DNA of 64,000 bases from Lachnospiraceae bacterium (GTDB lineage Bacteria; Bacillota; Clostridia; Lachnospirales; Lachnospiraceae): contig JAFRSD010000019.1 in NCBI GenBank assembly GCA_017427775.1, positions 41,965-105,964 of the forward strand, in the 5' to 3' direction. Shown one piece after another: positions 34,866 through 43,993 of this stretch; the first letter of the stretch is position 1; each line of letters opens with the position of its first letter. The notes beneath the pieces were generated by a model. That model had not been told where the DNA came from, did no database searches, and saw only the letters and a list, made by a program, of their open reading frames with translations. Both the position numbers and the translations under genes were made by a program.

Positions 34866-35279
34866 TTAGTTCCAAGAACCAGTAACGGTAAGAGCAGCAC
34901 CATCGTTAGCAGCTGCACCAACCTGAACCTTGTAAGACTTGCTGCCGTACTTCTTGGACTTAATGTTGAACTTCTTGTCGGCATAGGTATCTTTCATAGC
35001 CTCAGTAAATGCACACTTAGAGGTGTCAATCGTAGCAATCGTTGTTCCATTGCTGAACGTAAAGGTGATGTTACCAGCCTTAAGCTCATCATAAACACAG
35101 ATGTCAGCCGCAGATACTTCAATCGTATGGCGAACTTCTTCAGCCATGTTCTCATCGGTACCACGACGAGTCTTCTCAACGTAGCTCAGGTAAGCCGGAG
35201 CCAAAATACCAACCAATACTGCCATGATCGCTACTACAACGATCAACTCAACGAGTGAAAAACCTTTGTTCTTGTTCAT
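34866..35279 (-). CDS. pilA: Major type IV pilin
   Basis: A 137-residue prepilin. Leader MNKNKG, then FSLVELIVVVAIMAVLVGILAPAY with Glu5 of the mature protein. Short head domain with Cys61 and Cys89, able to form a disulfide, and two N-X-S/T sites (Asn70, Asn77). GGAGGAATG precedes the ATG. Called major because of its position after pilC, a strong ribosome site and a protective hairpin behind it. Confidence 0.92.
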   Translation of the reverse strand: MNKNKGFSLVELIVVVAIMAVLVGILAPAYLSYVEKTRRGTDENMAEEVRHTIEVSAADICVYDELKAGNITFTFSNGTTIATIDTSKCAFTEAMKDTYADKKFNIKSKKYGSKSYKVQVGAAANDGAALTVTGSWN

Positions 35280-35399
35280 AGAAACATTCCTCCATTTTCA
35301 TATAATATTAGTTTACTAAATCCGGTTGCGGTTCCTCATTCCGTAACCTTCTATCTTAAACAACTGCCGTCCCTATTCCGGCGGTTGCTTAATTCATAA

Positions 35400-36611
35400 T
35401 TAGATGTTGTCCAAACCTTTGTACAGGCTGAGCATCGGCATTACGCATGCGCCGACAAGAATACCAACAAATACGGCAATAACCAAGATGATGACAGGCT
35501 CCATAACAGAAAGGAGATTCTGTGTTGCATTCTCTACTTCTTCATCGTAGTAGTCGGCCATCTTGGTAAGCATCGAATCCATGTCACCGGTTTCCTCACC
35601 GATCTTGGTCATATGTACAACCATCGGGGGGAATATACCGGCTCTCTTAAGAGGCTCGGAAAGCGGAACACCTTTCTTAACCTCTTCCTTTGCCTCAAGA
35701 ACCGCCTGACGGAATACGTAGTTGCTCATCGTCTTAGCGCTGATATCCAGCGCATCAATCATCGAAATACCGGACGAAGTAAGTGTTGCAAGTGTTCTTG
35801 CAAGCCTAGAAGACGACGTCTTAACAGTGAAGTCCTTGAATGCAGGAATCTTGATCGCTGCGTTAGCAAGCATTATCGTTCCTGTCTGGGATGCGCTGAA
35901 TATCTTCAACCCGATAACTATCGCGATTAGTACAGCTATGATTAAAATTATGTTATTCTTGAAGAAGTCTGCAGCTCCCATAACAGCAAGCGTAAGGGCC
36001 GGCATCTTCGTGTCCATGTCCTTGAACATGTCCATAAACTTCGGAATAACAAAGGCCATCATAACAACCATTACGATGATAGCTACAACAACAACCACAA
36101 TCGGGTAAATCAACGCTTTTTTGATCATCGCAGAGAGCTTCGTGTCTTTCTCAAACTGAGCAGCCATACGATCTAGCGATACGTCAATACTACCGGATGC
36201 TTCACCGGCTTCCACCATGTTAATCATCATGGAGGGGAATATGTCGCTTCGCTCTCTCAAGGCATTAGCAAAACTTTCACCTTTTGCGATGTTGGTCTTT
36301 ACTTCTCCAAGAGCCTTCTTCAAGTTCTTGTTCTCGGTCTGATCCTCCATCATGCCCATTGCATCTACGATCGGAACGCCGGCATTCAGGATAGATACGA
36401 ACTGACGGCAGAATACGCTGAGATCGCGCTTGCTTACACCGCTTCCGCCGATATTCACGTCTTTATTTAAGAAAGACTGTTCGCTGACCTTTAAGGGAAT
36501 CAGTCCCTCGCCTTTGAGCATTGTCTGCGCTCTATCCGGCGAAGTTGCTTCAATATTGCCCCTCTTCTTACGGCCCATCTTGTCGACGGCCTCATATGCA
36601 TATGCGGGCAT
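35400..36611 (-). CDS. pilC: Pilus inner-membrane platform protein
   Basis: A 403-residue PilC/GspF protein with the duplicated T2SSF domain: first copy about 70-190 (VFCRQFVSILNAGVPIVDAM, NMVEAGEASGSIDVSLDRMA), second about 270-395 (RTLATLTSSGISMIDALDIS, MTKIGEETGDMDSMLTKMAD). Three membrane segments. It couples the PilB/PilT motors to the pilin pool. AGGAGG precedes the ATG at 36611; pilT ends 29 bases upstream. Confidence 0.96.
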   Translation of the reverse strand: MPAYAYEAVDKMGRKKRGNIEATSPDRAQTMLKGEGLIPLKVSEQSFLNKDVNIGGSGVSKRDLSVFCRQFVSILNAGVPIVDAMGMMEDQTENKNLKKALGEVKTNIAKGESFANALRERSDIFPSMMINMVEAGEASGSIDVSLDRMAAQFEKDTKLSAMIKKALIYPIVVVVVAIIVMVVMMAFVIPKFMDMFKDMDTKMPALTLAVMGAADFFKNNIILIIAVLIAIVIGLKIFSASQTGTIMLANAAIKIPAFKDFTVKTSSSRLARTLATLTSSGISMIDALDISAKTMSNYVFRQAVLEAKEEVKKGVPLSEPLKRAGIFPPMVVHMTKIGEETGDMDSMLTKMADYYDEEVENATQNLLSVMEPVIILVIAVFVGILVGACVMPMLSLYKGLDNI

Positions 36612-36640
36612 CGGTAATTCCTCCTTTTCCTTTCAGCCGG

Positions 36641-37705
36641 TTAGAATGTAACCTTCCGGCTCATTGCGATTGTATCCTGCGCGTAGTTCAAACAGTTCTC
36701 TGCACTGATCAAACCGCCGATATACAGATTATAAAGTGCGTCATCCATGGACTGCATACCCTGCTTCTTGCTGGTCTGGATCATGGACGGAATCTGGAAT
36801 GCCTTGCCTTCACGAATCAGGTTCCGAATGGCGCTTGTTCCCATCATTACTTCGAAAGCGGCAACTCGGCCGGAGCCGGTCTGAATCGGAAGCAACTGCT
36901 GCGAGATAACACATTCAATAACGCTCGCAAGCTGTACTCTGATCTGCTGCTGCTGATGCGGCGGGAATACGTCGATAACACGGTTAATCGTGTCGGCCGC
37001 ACTGTTCGTATGAAGCGTGGAGAATACGAGATGTCCGGTCTCAGCTGCGGTAATAGCGGTCTGAATCGTTTCAAGATCTCGCATCTCACCAACAAGGATT
37101 ACATCTGGGTCTTCACGAAGTGCTGCTCTAAGAGCTCCCGAGTAAGTCTCGGTATCATCACCGATCTCTCGTTGGTTAACGATGGACTTCTCATGACGAT
37201 GAAGATACTCGATAGGATCCTCAATCGTGATGATATGCTTGGCATATGTCTTATTAATCATATTAATGAGAGAGGCAAGCGTCGTCGACTTACCGGAACC
37301 GGTAGCTCCCGTTACAAGAACGAGTCCGCGCTTTCTGGTACAGAGTTCCTGGACCGCAGCGGGAAGCCCGAGCTCTCTCGGTGCCGGAATCTTAAACGGC
37401 AGGAGTCGCATGACCATCGCAAGCGTTCCCCTCTGCTTGAATACGTTTACACGGAAACGTCCGCGTCCGTACAGAGAGTAGGCGAAGTCAATCTCGCCGG
37501 TCTTATCCATGATCTCCACGAGACGGTCATTGTCTGCAAAAAGCGGAACAACCAACTCTTCGATCGTTTCCGGAGTGAGCTTCTCGGTATCGAGCGGTCT
37601 CAAATCTCCATCAATACGGAATATAACGGGTCTGCCTGCAGTAATATGTACGTCCGAAGCATGTCGGTTGACGGCTTCCTGCAAAATATCGTCTAATTCT
37701 CTCAT
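36641..37705 (-). CDS. pilT: Pilus retraction ATPase
   Basis: A 354-residue hexameric motor. Walker A GATGSGKSTTL, Asp box ITIEDPIEYLH, Walker B ILVGEMRDLETI, His box STLHTNSAADTI and the PilT signature AIRNLIREGKAFQI near the C-terminus. The N-terminal PAS-like part starts MRELDDILQEAVNRHASDVHI. Together with pilB it implies dynamic pili able to twitch or take up DNA. Confidence 0.97.
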   Translation of the reverse strand: MRELDDILQEAVNRHASDVHITAGRPVIFRIDGDLRPLDTEKLTPETIEELVVPLFADNDRLVEIMDKTGEIDFAYSLYGRGRFRVNVFKQRGTLAMVMRLLPFKIPAPRELGLPAAVQELCTRKRGLVLVTGATGSGKSTTLASLINMINKTYAKHIITIEDPIEYLHRHEKSIVNQREIGDDTETYSGALRAALREDPDVILVGEMRDLETIQTAITAAETGHLVFSTLHTNSAADTINRVIDVFPPHQQQQIRVQLASVIECVISQQLLPIQTGSGRVAAFEVMMGTSAIRNLIREGKAFQIPSMIQTSKKQGMQSMDDALYNLYIGGLISAENCLNYAQDTIAMSRKVTF

Positions 37706-37752
37706 GTTGTGTCCGTTCCTCTTTCCTGTTTATTACCGGCGCTGTGCCGCTT

Positions 37753-39456
37753 TTAGCTTTCGAAGGATACTCTGAGCATCTCGGAGTAAGATGTGATACC
37801 CTGGAGTGCTGTTCTCGCAGCGCTCATACGGAGCGTGCTCATTCCTTCTTCCAGAGCGGCCTGTTTCAATATATCCGAATCCTCACGGTTCGAAATAATC
37901 TTCTTGAGGCGAGGGGTAATTTCCATAATCTCGTAAACACCGATACGACCTTTATAACCGCGGTTGCAGTACATACAACCTACCGGTTCGTACAGAACCA
38001 CGTTCGGAGTGTCCGGGCGGATTCCCATGGTCCGCTTCTCCTCTTCGGTGGCATAACGCGCCTGTCTGCACTTCGGGCAGAGGCGGCGTACAAGTCGTTG
38101 TGCGATAACACCCACAACGGAGTCCGCAATCAGGTAACTCTCAACACCCATATCAAGGAGTCGGGCGATCGTTGCGGCGGAACTATTGGTATGCAAGGTG
38201 CTTACTACCAAGTGTCCGGTAATGGATGCCTGTACCGCGATCTGTGCCGTCTCACCGTCTCGAATCTCACCGATCATGATAATGTCGGGGTCCTGACGAA
38301 GTATGGAACGAAGCGCAGATGCAAAGGTAAGTCCCGCTTTTACATTAACATGTACCTGGTTGATTCCGTTGATATTCGCCTCTACGGGATCCTCAACCGT
38401 GATAATGTTAACATCTTCTTTATTCAATTCGCTGAGCGCGGTATAAAGCGTTGTTGATTTACCGGAACCGGTAGGCCCGGTAACAAGAATGATGCCGTGC
38501 GGGTTCGAAAGAATGTGGTCGAACTTCTTCATCTCGGCTTCGCCGAAACCGAGATCCTTCTTGCTTCGGGTAAGTGCCGTCTTCTGCGCAAGTCGCATTA
38601 CGCACTTCTCGCCGTAATAGGTCGGAAGAACGGAAACACGGATATCATACTCGACACGGTCAACCACGATACTGATACGTCCGTCCTGCGGTTTACGCTT
38701 TTCGGAGATATCCATGCCGCCCATAATCTTCAAACGGGCGATAATCGCCGGAAGCATTCCGATGTCATAAGTGATCTGTTCAAAAAGCGCGCCGTCGATT
38801 CGGTAACGGATACGGACTTTCGTTTCCAAAGCTTCAACGTGAATATCGGATGCTCTCTGGCGTGCCGCCGACTCAATCATGTTTCGTACCATGATAACAA
38901 TCGGGGAATCCGCAACGGAATCTGCATCGTCCTCGTCTTCGCCTGCCACCTTCTTCGATTCGCGCTCCTTAGCATACGCCTCAGCAGCGTCAAGCGCTTC
39001 CGCATTACCGAAGTACTTATCGATACAAATCATGATATCGTGCGTCGTAGCAATGTACGGCTCGATATCCATGTGGGTAACCATTGCCAGGTCATCGATG
39101 GCAACCATATCCATCGGATCCGACATGGCGACACGAAGAATATTTGTATTGCCGGATGCATAAGCAAACGGCATAACCATGTACTTTCTAAGAATATTCG
39201 GGTTAACAAGATTCACGATGTCCTCGGGAATCTTCATCGTAGAAGGACTGACCATCTCAACGCCCAACTGTCTTGTGAGCGCCTTCGTAATGTTCTCCTC
39301 GGAAGTAAAGCCAAGATCAACGAGCGTCTCACCAAGACGCTTGCCGTTGGTTTTCCGGACCTCCATGGCCTGTTCAATCTGCTCCGGTGTAACAACATGC
39401 TCGGAAACGAGCATATCTCCAAGCCGTTTCTTCTTACGATAGATTTCGCCAGCCAT
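37753..39456 (-). CDS. pilB: Pilus extension ATPase
   Basis: A 567-residue PilB/GspE motor. N-terminal MshEN-type domain (about 10-150, GDMLVSEHVVTPEQIEQAM), then Walker A GPTGSGKSTTLYTAL, Walker B IMIGEIRDGETA, and the Zn tetracysteine CPKC / CMYC (RRLCPKCRQAR, GCMYCNRGYKG). MshEN domains can bind cyclic di-GMP, so second-messenger control is possible. First gene of the operon. Confidence 0.97.
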   Translation of the reverse strand: MAGEIYRKKKRLGDMLVSEHVVTPEQIEQAMEVRKTNGKRLGETLVDLGFTSEENITKALTRQLGVEMVSPSTMKIPEDIVNLVNPNILRKYMVMPFAYASGNTNILRVAMSDPMDMVAIDDLAMVTHMDIEPYIATTHDIMICIDKYFGNAEALDAAEAYAKERESKKVAGEDEDDADSVADSPIVIMVRNMIESAARQRASDIHVEALETKVRIRYRIDGALFEQITYDIGMLPAIIARLKIMGGMDISEKRKPQDGRISIVVDRVEYDIRVSVLPTYYGEKCVMRLAQKTALTRSKKDLGFGEAEMKKFDHILSNPHGIILVTGPTGSGKSTTLYTALSELNKEDVNIITVEDPVEANINGINQVHVNVKAGLTFASALRSILRQDPDIIMIGEIRDGETAQIAVQASITGHLVVSTLHTNSSAATIARLLDMGVESYLIADSVVGVIAQRLVRRLCPKCRQARYATEEEKRTMGIRPDTPNVVLYEPVGCMYCNRGYKGRIGVYEIMEITPRLKKIISNREDSDILKQAALEEGMSTLRMSAARTALQGITSYSEMLRVSFES

Positions 39457-39752
39457 GTAAAGCCTCCCAAACGCATAAATCAGAGTTCTGTCTACAATTA
39501 GAGAATATCACTTTCAGGAAAATATTGCAAGGCAAAACAATGATTTTTTGAGCATTTCTCTTAATATTCTTTTTCGTCTTGTGGTTTTCAAATTTCAGAT
39601 TTCAAGATATTGTGGTCAAAGCCAGTGTTTTCGGGCCTTAGCGTCTATAATTTGTAAATAATTTGTTAACATTTCAGAAGAAGGACTGTTCTTGAAGCTA
39701 GATTTTGTGCAATATTATCCGTCAAAAATCATGAACATTTTGTAAACAGCCG
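39457..39752. other. A/T-rich spacer between trmN6 and the pilus operon
   Basis: 296 bases. Apart from the promoter above I see no gene, no T-tract hairpin and no repeat. The 39531-39752 part is markedly A/T-rich compared with its neighbours and may hold upstream activator sites. Confidence 0.6.
39502..39530 (-). promoter_or_regulatory. Pilus operon promoter
   Basis: On minus: TTGCAA (39530-39525), 17 bases, TATTCT (39507-39502). About 40 bases before the pilB ATG, which follows GGGAGGC. There is no room for a cyclic-di-GMP riboswitch after it. Confidence 0.75.
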
Positions 39753-40487
39753 TCAAAGCCCATAAAGATTCGCCACTTCTTCGGTATAAATGCCCTTGCT
39801 CTGCCAGATTATCAGCGGTTTTTCGACCTTTAAGCGGGGCTTCCCGCCTTTCACACACATCAAGAGAACCATGTCGGGTTCTCGATCCGCATAAGGATAC
39901 ACGAGCCTCAGTCGCTTTGGTTCCAGTCCGACGCTTAGTAGCGTCGAGATAATTTCCGCAAGCCGAAACGGGCGATGAACCAGAAACAGCCTTCCGCCGG
40001 GTTTCAACACCCCGGCAGCCGCACTTGCAACATCAGAGAAATTGCACAAAAGTTCATGTCTCGCAATGGCCTTTGCGTCCGATGGATTGACGATTCCGTG
40101 TCCTCCTGTCATATACGGAGGATTGGATACAACCACATCAAAAGACGCTTTTCCGAACAGTTTGACAGCATTTTTAATATCTCCTTCGATAATATCAATC
40201 CTATTCGAAAGCCCATTCAAACGCACACTGCGTGCCGCCATGTCTGCACTTTCCGGCTGTATTTCAAGCCCCGTCAGGTGTGACGCCTCGGTCTTGGCGG
40301 ACAGCAACAGGGGAAGAATTCCTGTCCCCGTTCCGAGATCCAGCACCGTTTCTCCACGCTTAATCTCGGCAAATCCGGACAGCAATACTGCATCCATACC
40401 AAAACAGAACCGGCCTCGGTCCTGAATCAGGACGAGACCGTTTCTTTCAAGGTCAACCAGTTGTTCCTGCCCTTTTAATCCATCCAT
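39753..40487 (-). CDS. tRNA1(Val) (adenine(37)-N6)-methyltransferase-like
   Basis: A 244-residue SAM-dependent methyltransferase of the TrmN6/YabB type. SAM loop VLDLGTGTGILPLLL, acidic loop LEIQPESAD and the adenine N6 motif NPPYMTGG. The C-terminal part (RLRLVYPYADREPDMVLLMCVKGGKP) matches the family. In Firmicutes yabB commonly neighbours ricT (yaaT) and holB, as here. GGAG lies six bases before the ATG. Confidence 0.9.
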   Translation of the reverse strand: MDGLKGQEQLVDLERNGLVLIQDRGRFCFGMDAVLLSGFAEIKRGETVLDLGTGTGILPLLLSAKTEASHLTGLEIQPESADMAARSVRLNGLSNRIDIIEGDIKNAVKLFGKASFDVVVSNPPYMTGGHGIVNPSDAKAIARHELLCNFSDVASAAAGVLKPGGRLFLVHRPFRLAEIISTLLSVGLEPKRLRLVYPYADREPDMVLLMCVKGGKPRLKVEKPLIIWQSKGIYTEEVANLYGL

Positions 40488-40490
40488 ATT

Positions 40491-41378
40491 CTACTCCAGA
40501 GCGCGCAATGCCTTCTCAGCAGCTGCATCCTCACGGGACTCGCGGCGCTGCTTTCTCGGTTTAAAGCGCAGCTCCTCCGCCTTATATTCGCGGATTTCCT
40601 TCTCGTCTCCGTCTGCGCCATTAACATGTACGATCACTTTAACTTTCTGCTTTAATACATTGAGATCGGTTACTTCTCCGGTAAGGCCATCGGGAGTATG
40701 CACCATGTCCCCAAGATTCGGAAGACGGCTGTTCAGATACTCATATGCTTCCTCCTCGTGCTTCAGGCAGCACATAAGGCGGCCGCAGTTTCCGCTGATC
40801 TTCGTCGGGTTCAAGGATAGGTTCTGTTCCTTGGCCATCTTAACGGAAACCGGAATAAACTCCGAAAGATAAGTGTGACAGCAAAGCTCCCGTCCGCAGA
40901 TTCCGATGCCTCCGCGAAGTTTCGTCTCATCACGAACGCCCACCTGCCGCAACTCGATTCTCGTATGGAATACGGTTGCCAGGTCCTTTACAAGTTCCCG
41001 GAAGTCCACACGTCCGTCCGCCGTAAAATAAAACAGTAACTTGCTGTTGTCAAACGTGAACTCACAGCCTATTAATTTCATTTCAAGTCCGTGCTTTCGC
41101 ACCTTCTCCGCGCATACGGCAAGCGCCTCCGTTTCGCGGGAAGAATTCTTGCGGACCTGTTCATCGTCCTCCGGGGTCGCAAGACGAATGATCGGTTTTA
41201 ACGGGGGCAAATCCTTCGTCTCCTCGATCTCCCTCTTTCCGAGCACAACCTGACCGTATTCAACGCCTCTGGCGGTTTCAACAATAACATGGTTTCCTAC
41301 TTCAACGGTCTGCCCCGCCGGATCAAAATAATATATCTTTCCGGCCGGCCGAAACCTTACTCCGATAATTTCTGCCAT
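40491..41378 (-). CDS. ricT: RicT/YaaT (PSP1 domain)
   Basis: A 295-residue PSP1-domain protein. MAEIIGVRFRPAGKIYYFDP and VIVETARGVEYGQVV are the PSP1 start. Cysteines in GICGRELCCHTYLS and SGNCGRLMCCLKHEE match the set that binds Fe-S in the RicAFT complex, which modulates RNase Y cleavage and, in Bacillus, competence and sporulation. The C-terminus is basic (RKQRRESRED). Followed three bases later by trmN6 and preceded by holB. Confidence 0.93.
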   Translation of the reverse strand: MAEIIGVRFRPAGKIYYFDPAGQTVEVGNHVIVETARGVEYGQVVLGKREIEETKDLPPLKPIIRLATPEDDEQVRKNSSRETEALAVCAEKVRKHGLEMKLIGCEFTFDNSKLLFYFTADGRVDFRELVKDLATVFHTRIELRQVGVRDETKLRGGIGICGRELCCHTYLSEFIPVSVKMAKEQNLSLNPTKISGNCGRLMCCLKHEEEAYEYLNSRLPNLGDMVHTPDGLTGEVTDLNVLKQKVKVIVHVNGADGDEKEIREYKAEELRFKPRKQRRESREDAAAEKALRALE

Positions 41379-41425
41379 AATTCCTTTGGTCTATCCTTTC
41401 TGTATCCTATATAGATTTCCGCCAA

Positions 41426-42418
41426 TCAGCGGAAACAATCCTTCATATGAAGGAGCATGAGCCATACCGCCGGTTCTGCGGTAACATTGGCCCTTCTCTT
41501 CTCCTCAAACAACCGCAATTCTCTCTGAAGCCCTTTAATCCCTTCATAAGAGATTCGCTCTGCCTGGGCCTGCAGAGTTGCCTCCTCCTGTGAGAACATC
41601 GGCGTTGCTTTACGGCCTGCCGCTTTTACTAAAAGGAGATCCCGGATCCAAACTAACATCAATTCGAGGATTCCGTCAAGTTCTTCCTTGCTCCCGGCCA
41701 GACTTTTCGCTGTCAAGGCCATCCTCTCATCACTCATGTCGGGGAGGGCCTGCATAATGCTTACTGCGTTGTCCTTCCGTTTTCGAAAGTCCTCCGATGA
41801 CGCAATAGAAAGTGCCTGTCCCGGACTTCCTCCAGCCAATGCAGCAGCCAATCTTGCACGGTAATCGGGTATCTGTGCGCGTTCCATCAGAAACGGAACC
41901 AGCTCCTGCTCCGCAACGGGAAGGAACGAAAGCAGTACCGCTCTCGACAGAATCGTCGGCAGAAAAGCGTTACGATTGTTGGTCAGTAACAGTATCATAC
42001 CATATTCCGGCGGTTCTTCAAGTGTTTTCAACAGTGCGTTCTGTGCCTGTTCGTTCATCCGCTCGGCTTCATCCACAATGAAAATCTTATATGGTCCCGC
42101 ATAAGGCTTAATTTCCATCGGTGTACAAAGCTGCGTCCGAATATCATCTACACCGATTACGCTTTTCTCATGCGTGACATAAATCACATCAGGCTGATTG
42201 CCGGATTCCATCTGCAAGCAGGAGATGCACCTTCCACACGGCTCCGCACCACCTTCACGGCATTGCATGACTGCTGCCAGTGTTCTTGCGGTAAGCCTTT
42301 TTCCGATTCCGTCATCGCCTTCAAAGATGTATGCATGTCCGATCTGGCCGGTCTGTACACCCTGCTGAAGATGTTCGATTATACTCTTGTGACCGATGAT
42401 GTCACGAAAAGACAGCAT
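41426..42418 (-). CDS. holB: DNA polymerase III subunit delta'
   Basis: A 330-residue clamp-loader subunit. Start MLSFRDIIGHKSIIEHLQQG, a P-loop-like GDDGIGKRLTAR, a zinc motif with four Cys (CGRCISC with an earlier CREGG), IVDEAERMNEQAQNALLKTLEEP and LLTNNRNAFLPTILSRA. It helps load the beta clamp. Part of the conserved gmk-like, holB, ricT, trmN6 string. Confidence 0.93.
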   Translation of the reverse strand: MLSFRDIIGHKSIIEHLQQGVQTGQIGHAYIFEGDDGIGKRLTARTLAAVMQCREGGAEPCGRCISCLQMESGNQPDVIYVTHEKSVIGVDDIRTQLCTPMEIKPYAGPYKIFIVDEAERMNEQAQNALLKTLEEPPEYGMILLLTNNRNAFLPTILSRAVLLSFLPVAEQELVPFLMERAQIPDYRARLAAALAGGSPGQALSIASSEDFRKRKDNAVSIMQALPDMSDERMALTAKSLAGSKEELDGILELMLVWIRDLLLVKAAGRKATPMFSQEEATLQAQAERISYEGIKGLQRELRLFEEKRRANVTAEPAVWLMLLHMKDCFR

Positions 42419-42433
42419 GTACGTTCCTCCTGC

Positions 42434-43042
42434 TTAACGGCATTCCTTTCGGATCATTTTACACAATTCTTCCAGAACACGGTTATAATCGCCATTCTGA
42501 TAACGGTGCGTAATTCCAAGCTCCCGGAGCCGTTCATCCGAGAAGTCTTTCGAATCGGCAAGGAACCTGCGGCATAACTCTTCATAACGGGGGCATTTCT
42601 GACTTCTTTCACGCTCTACGGCACGCGAAAGACGAAGCCCGTCCTCTACTTCAATATATAAAGGAACTACAGCCTCCGCTCCGAAGTACTCTCTTAAGCG
42701 CGCATAAGCTTCAAGTGTCACAATCAGGATACTGCTGCCATGGTTCAGATCAATCTGCCCGTCGTCGGCCGTCAGGTAATACCACGGGCCATATACTGTC
42801 TGATAGCACCGTGACTCGATCACCTTTCCGGAAGCTTCCATGTCTCGCATCTGCTCTTCGGAAATGAAGTGATACTCCTGTCCTTCTTCCTCCCCTGCGC
42901 GCATCGGTCTGGTGGTATAAGGCACAACAGTATTAAGCGTTCCGTGAAAACGCGCAACGATGTCCTTATAAAGCGTATCCTTACCGGATGCACTCTTGCC
43001 CATAATAAGAAAAAGTTTTCCTTTATTCTTTGATGCCACCAC
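42434..43042 (-). CDS. Guanylate kinase-like protein, variant P-loop
   Basis: A 202-residue P-loop kinase. The loop is MGKSASGKDT, not the usual GPSGVGKST. The GMP-site segment VVPYTTRPMRAGEEEGQEYHF and the ERERSQKCPRYEE lid are recognisable. A GTG start is used (GAGAGG, five bases, GTG). The position before holB is often taken by tmk or a gmk paralogue. It may phosphorylate GMP/dGMP or another nucleotide; a canonical Gmk is not in the window, so redundancy cannot be judged. Confidence 0.8.
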   Translation of the reverse strand: MVASKNKGKLFLIMGKSASGKDTLYKDIVARFHGTLNTVVPYTTRPMRAGEEEGQEYHFISEEQMRDMEASGKVIESRCYQTVYGPWYYLTADDGQIDLNHGSSILIVTLEAYARLREYFGAEAVVPLYIEVEDGLRLSRAVERERSQKCPRYEELCRRFLADSKDFSDERLRELGITHRYQNGDYNRVLEELCKMIRKECR

Positions 43043-43064
43043 TATTGCCTCTCAAACAACGGTT

Positions 43065-43979
43065 TCATTTTCCGACAAATTTACAGAACACGTCGTAATC
43101 TCTGATATAGTCTTCAACCTGATAATACTCTGAAGCCGCAACACACAGAACAGAATCCTTTTGAAGCCAAAGCATCTCTCTCCATGTACATTCTTCTATC
43201 ACAACTCCTATGGAAGGATCTGACAGTTCAATCTCCTCGCGCTTCTCCTTATTCTCCAGCACAATCTGGATTCTTCCATACGGGCAGAACAATATCTGCT
43301 TCAGTTTCTTATGAGCATGGAATCCTCTTCTGACTCCTTCCGGCACTTTCGAAATGTAATAGATTCGCTTTATTACAAACGGGATTTCCTTCGTCGCTTC
43401 AAAAAAAGATAATTCACCTGCGTTTACAGTAGGAATCGTCTTGATATGAATTACCCTGCATCCGGCCACGGACTCCCTGACATTAAACTCATCACCCTTA
43501 AGAACCGAATACCACTTTAAATTCTCTATGCCTTCGTATCTGGCGAGAACCGGTTGCGGGACATCGAGAACTTCATGAAAATAATGCTTATCATAGAATC
43601 TTACAGCTCTCCGATTATCCCTTAAAACGCTCCAATATACGCTCTCCAAGCCATATTCGGTAAAGGCTTTTTGAAGAATACTTTCCATTCCGAACCAGGC
43701 ATATCCCCTTCTCATTGCTGCCGCTCTGACAACAATAGCGAATTCTGCGCTTCCGTCCTCGATATGTTTTAGGCTAACCGTTCCCATATACTCGTCTTCA
43801 TCGGATGCTACAGCAAGATGAATATTCTCTTTATCTTCGTGCGCATTCAGAATGAACGTTTCAGCATCCTGAAGAGTCTTCGAAGAAAAATCTGCCCGCA
43901 ACGAATCCGTAATACTCCTGTCATGCATCCACTCTAACATGAACGGCGCGTCTTTCATTTCCAGCTTTCGTAAATGCAT
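43065..43979 (-). CDS. GNAT acetyltransferase fused to WxcM/FdtA-like sugar ketoisomerase
   Basis: A 304-residue two-domain protein. Residues 1-150 are a RimJ/GNAT acetyltransferase (LRKLEMKDAPFMLEWMHD, RRGYAWFGMESILQKAF, VLRDNRRAVRFYDKHYF). Residues about 165-300 are a WxcM-like cupin (VIHIKTIPTVNAGELSFFEA, RRGFHAHKKLKQILFC), the family that converts TDP-4-keto-6-deoxyglucose to the 3-keto sugar. With the adjacent aminotransferase this gives keto-isomerisation, amination and N-acetylation, that is, a TDP-3-acetamido-3,6-dideoxyhexose. The RmlA/RmlB steps must come from elsewhere. 14 bases after the aminotransferase. Confidence 0.85.
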   Translation of the reverse strand: MHLRKLEMKDAPFMLEWMHDRSITDSLRADFSSKTLQDAETFILNAHEDKENIHLAVASDEDEYMGTVSLKHIEDGSAEFAIVVRAAAMRRGYAWFGMESILQKAFTEYGLESVYWSVLRDNRRAVRFYDKHYFHEVLDVPQPVLARYEGIENLKWYSVLKGDEFNVRESVAGCRVIHIKTIPTVNAGELSFFEATKEIPFVIKRIYYISKVPEGVRRGFHAHKKLKQILFCPYGRIQIVLENKEKREEIELSDPSIGVVIEECTWREMLWLQKDSVLCVAASEYYQVEDYIRDYDVFCKFVGK

Positions 43980-43993
43980 AGGTCTCTCCTTCG

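Noticed and set aside
39457..39501. Cyclic-di-GMP riboswitch before the pilus operon
   Set aside because: Leader after the predicted promoter is too short and lacks the GGNCACGCACAGGGCAAACC-like core.
25261..39530. PilQ secretin or PilP gene
   Set aside because: No matching protein among the cluster genes; absence fits a cell with one membrane.
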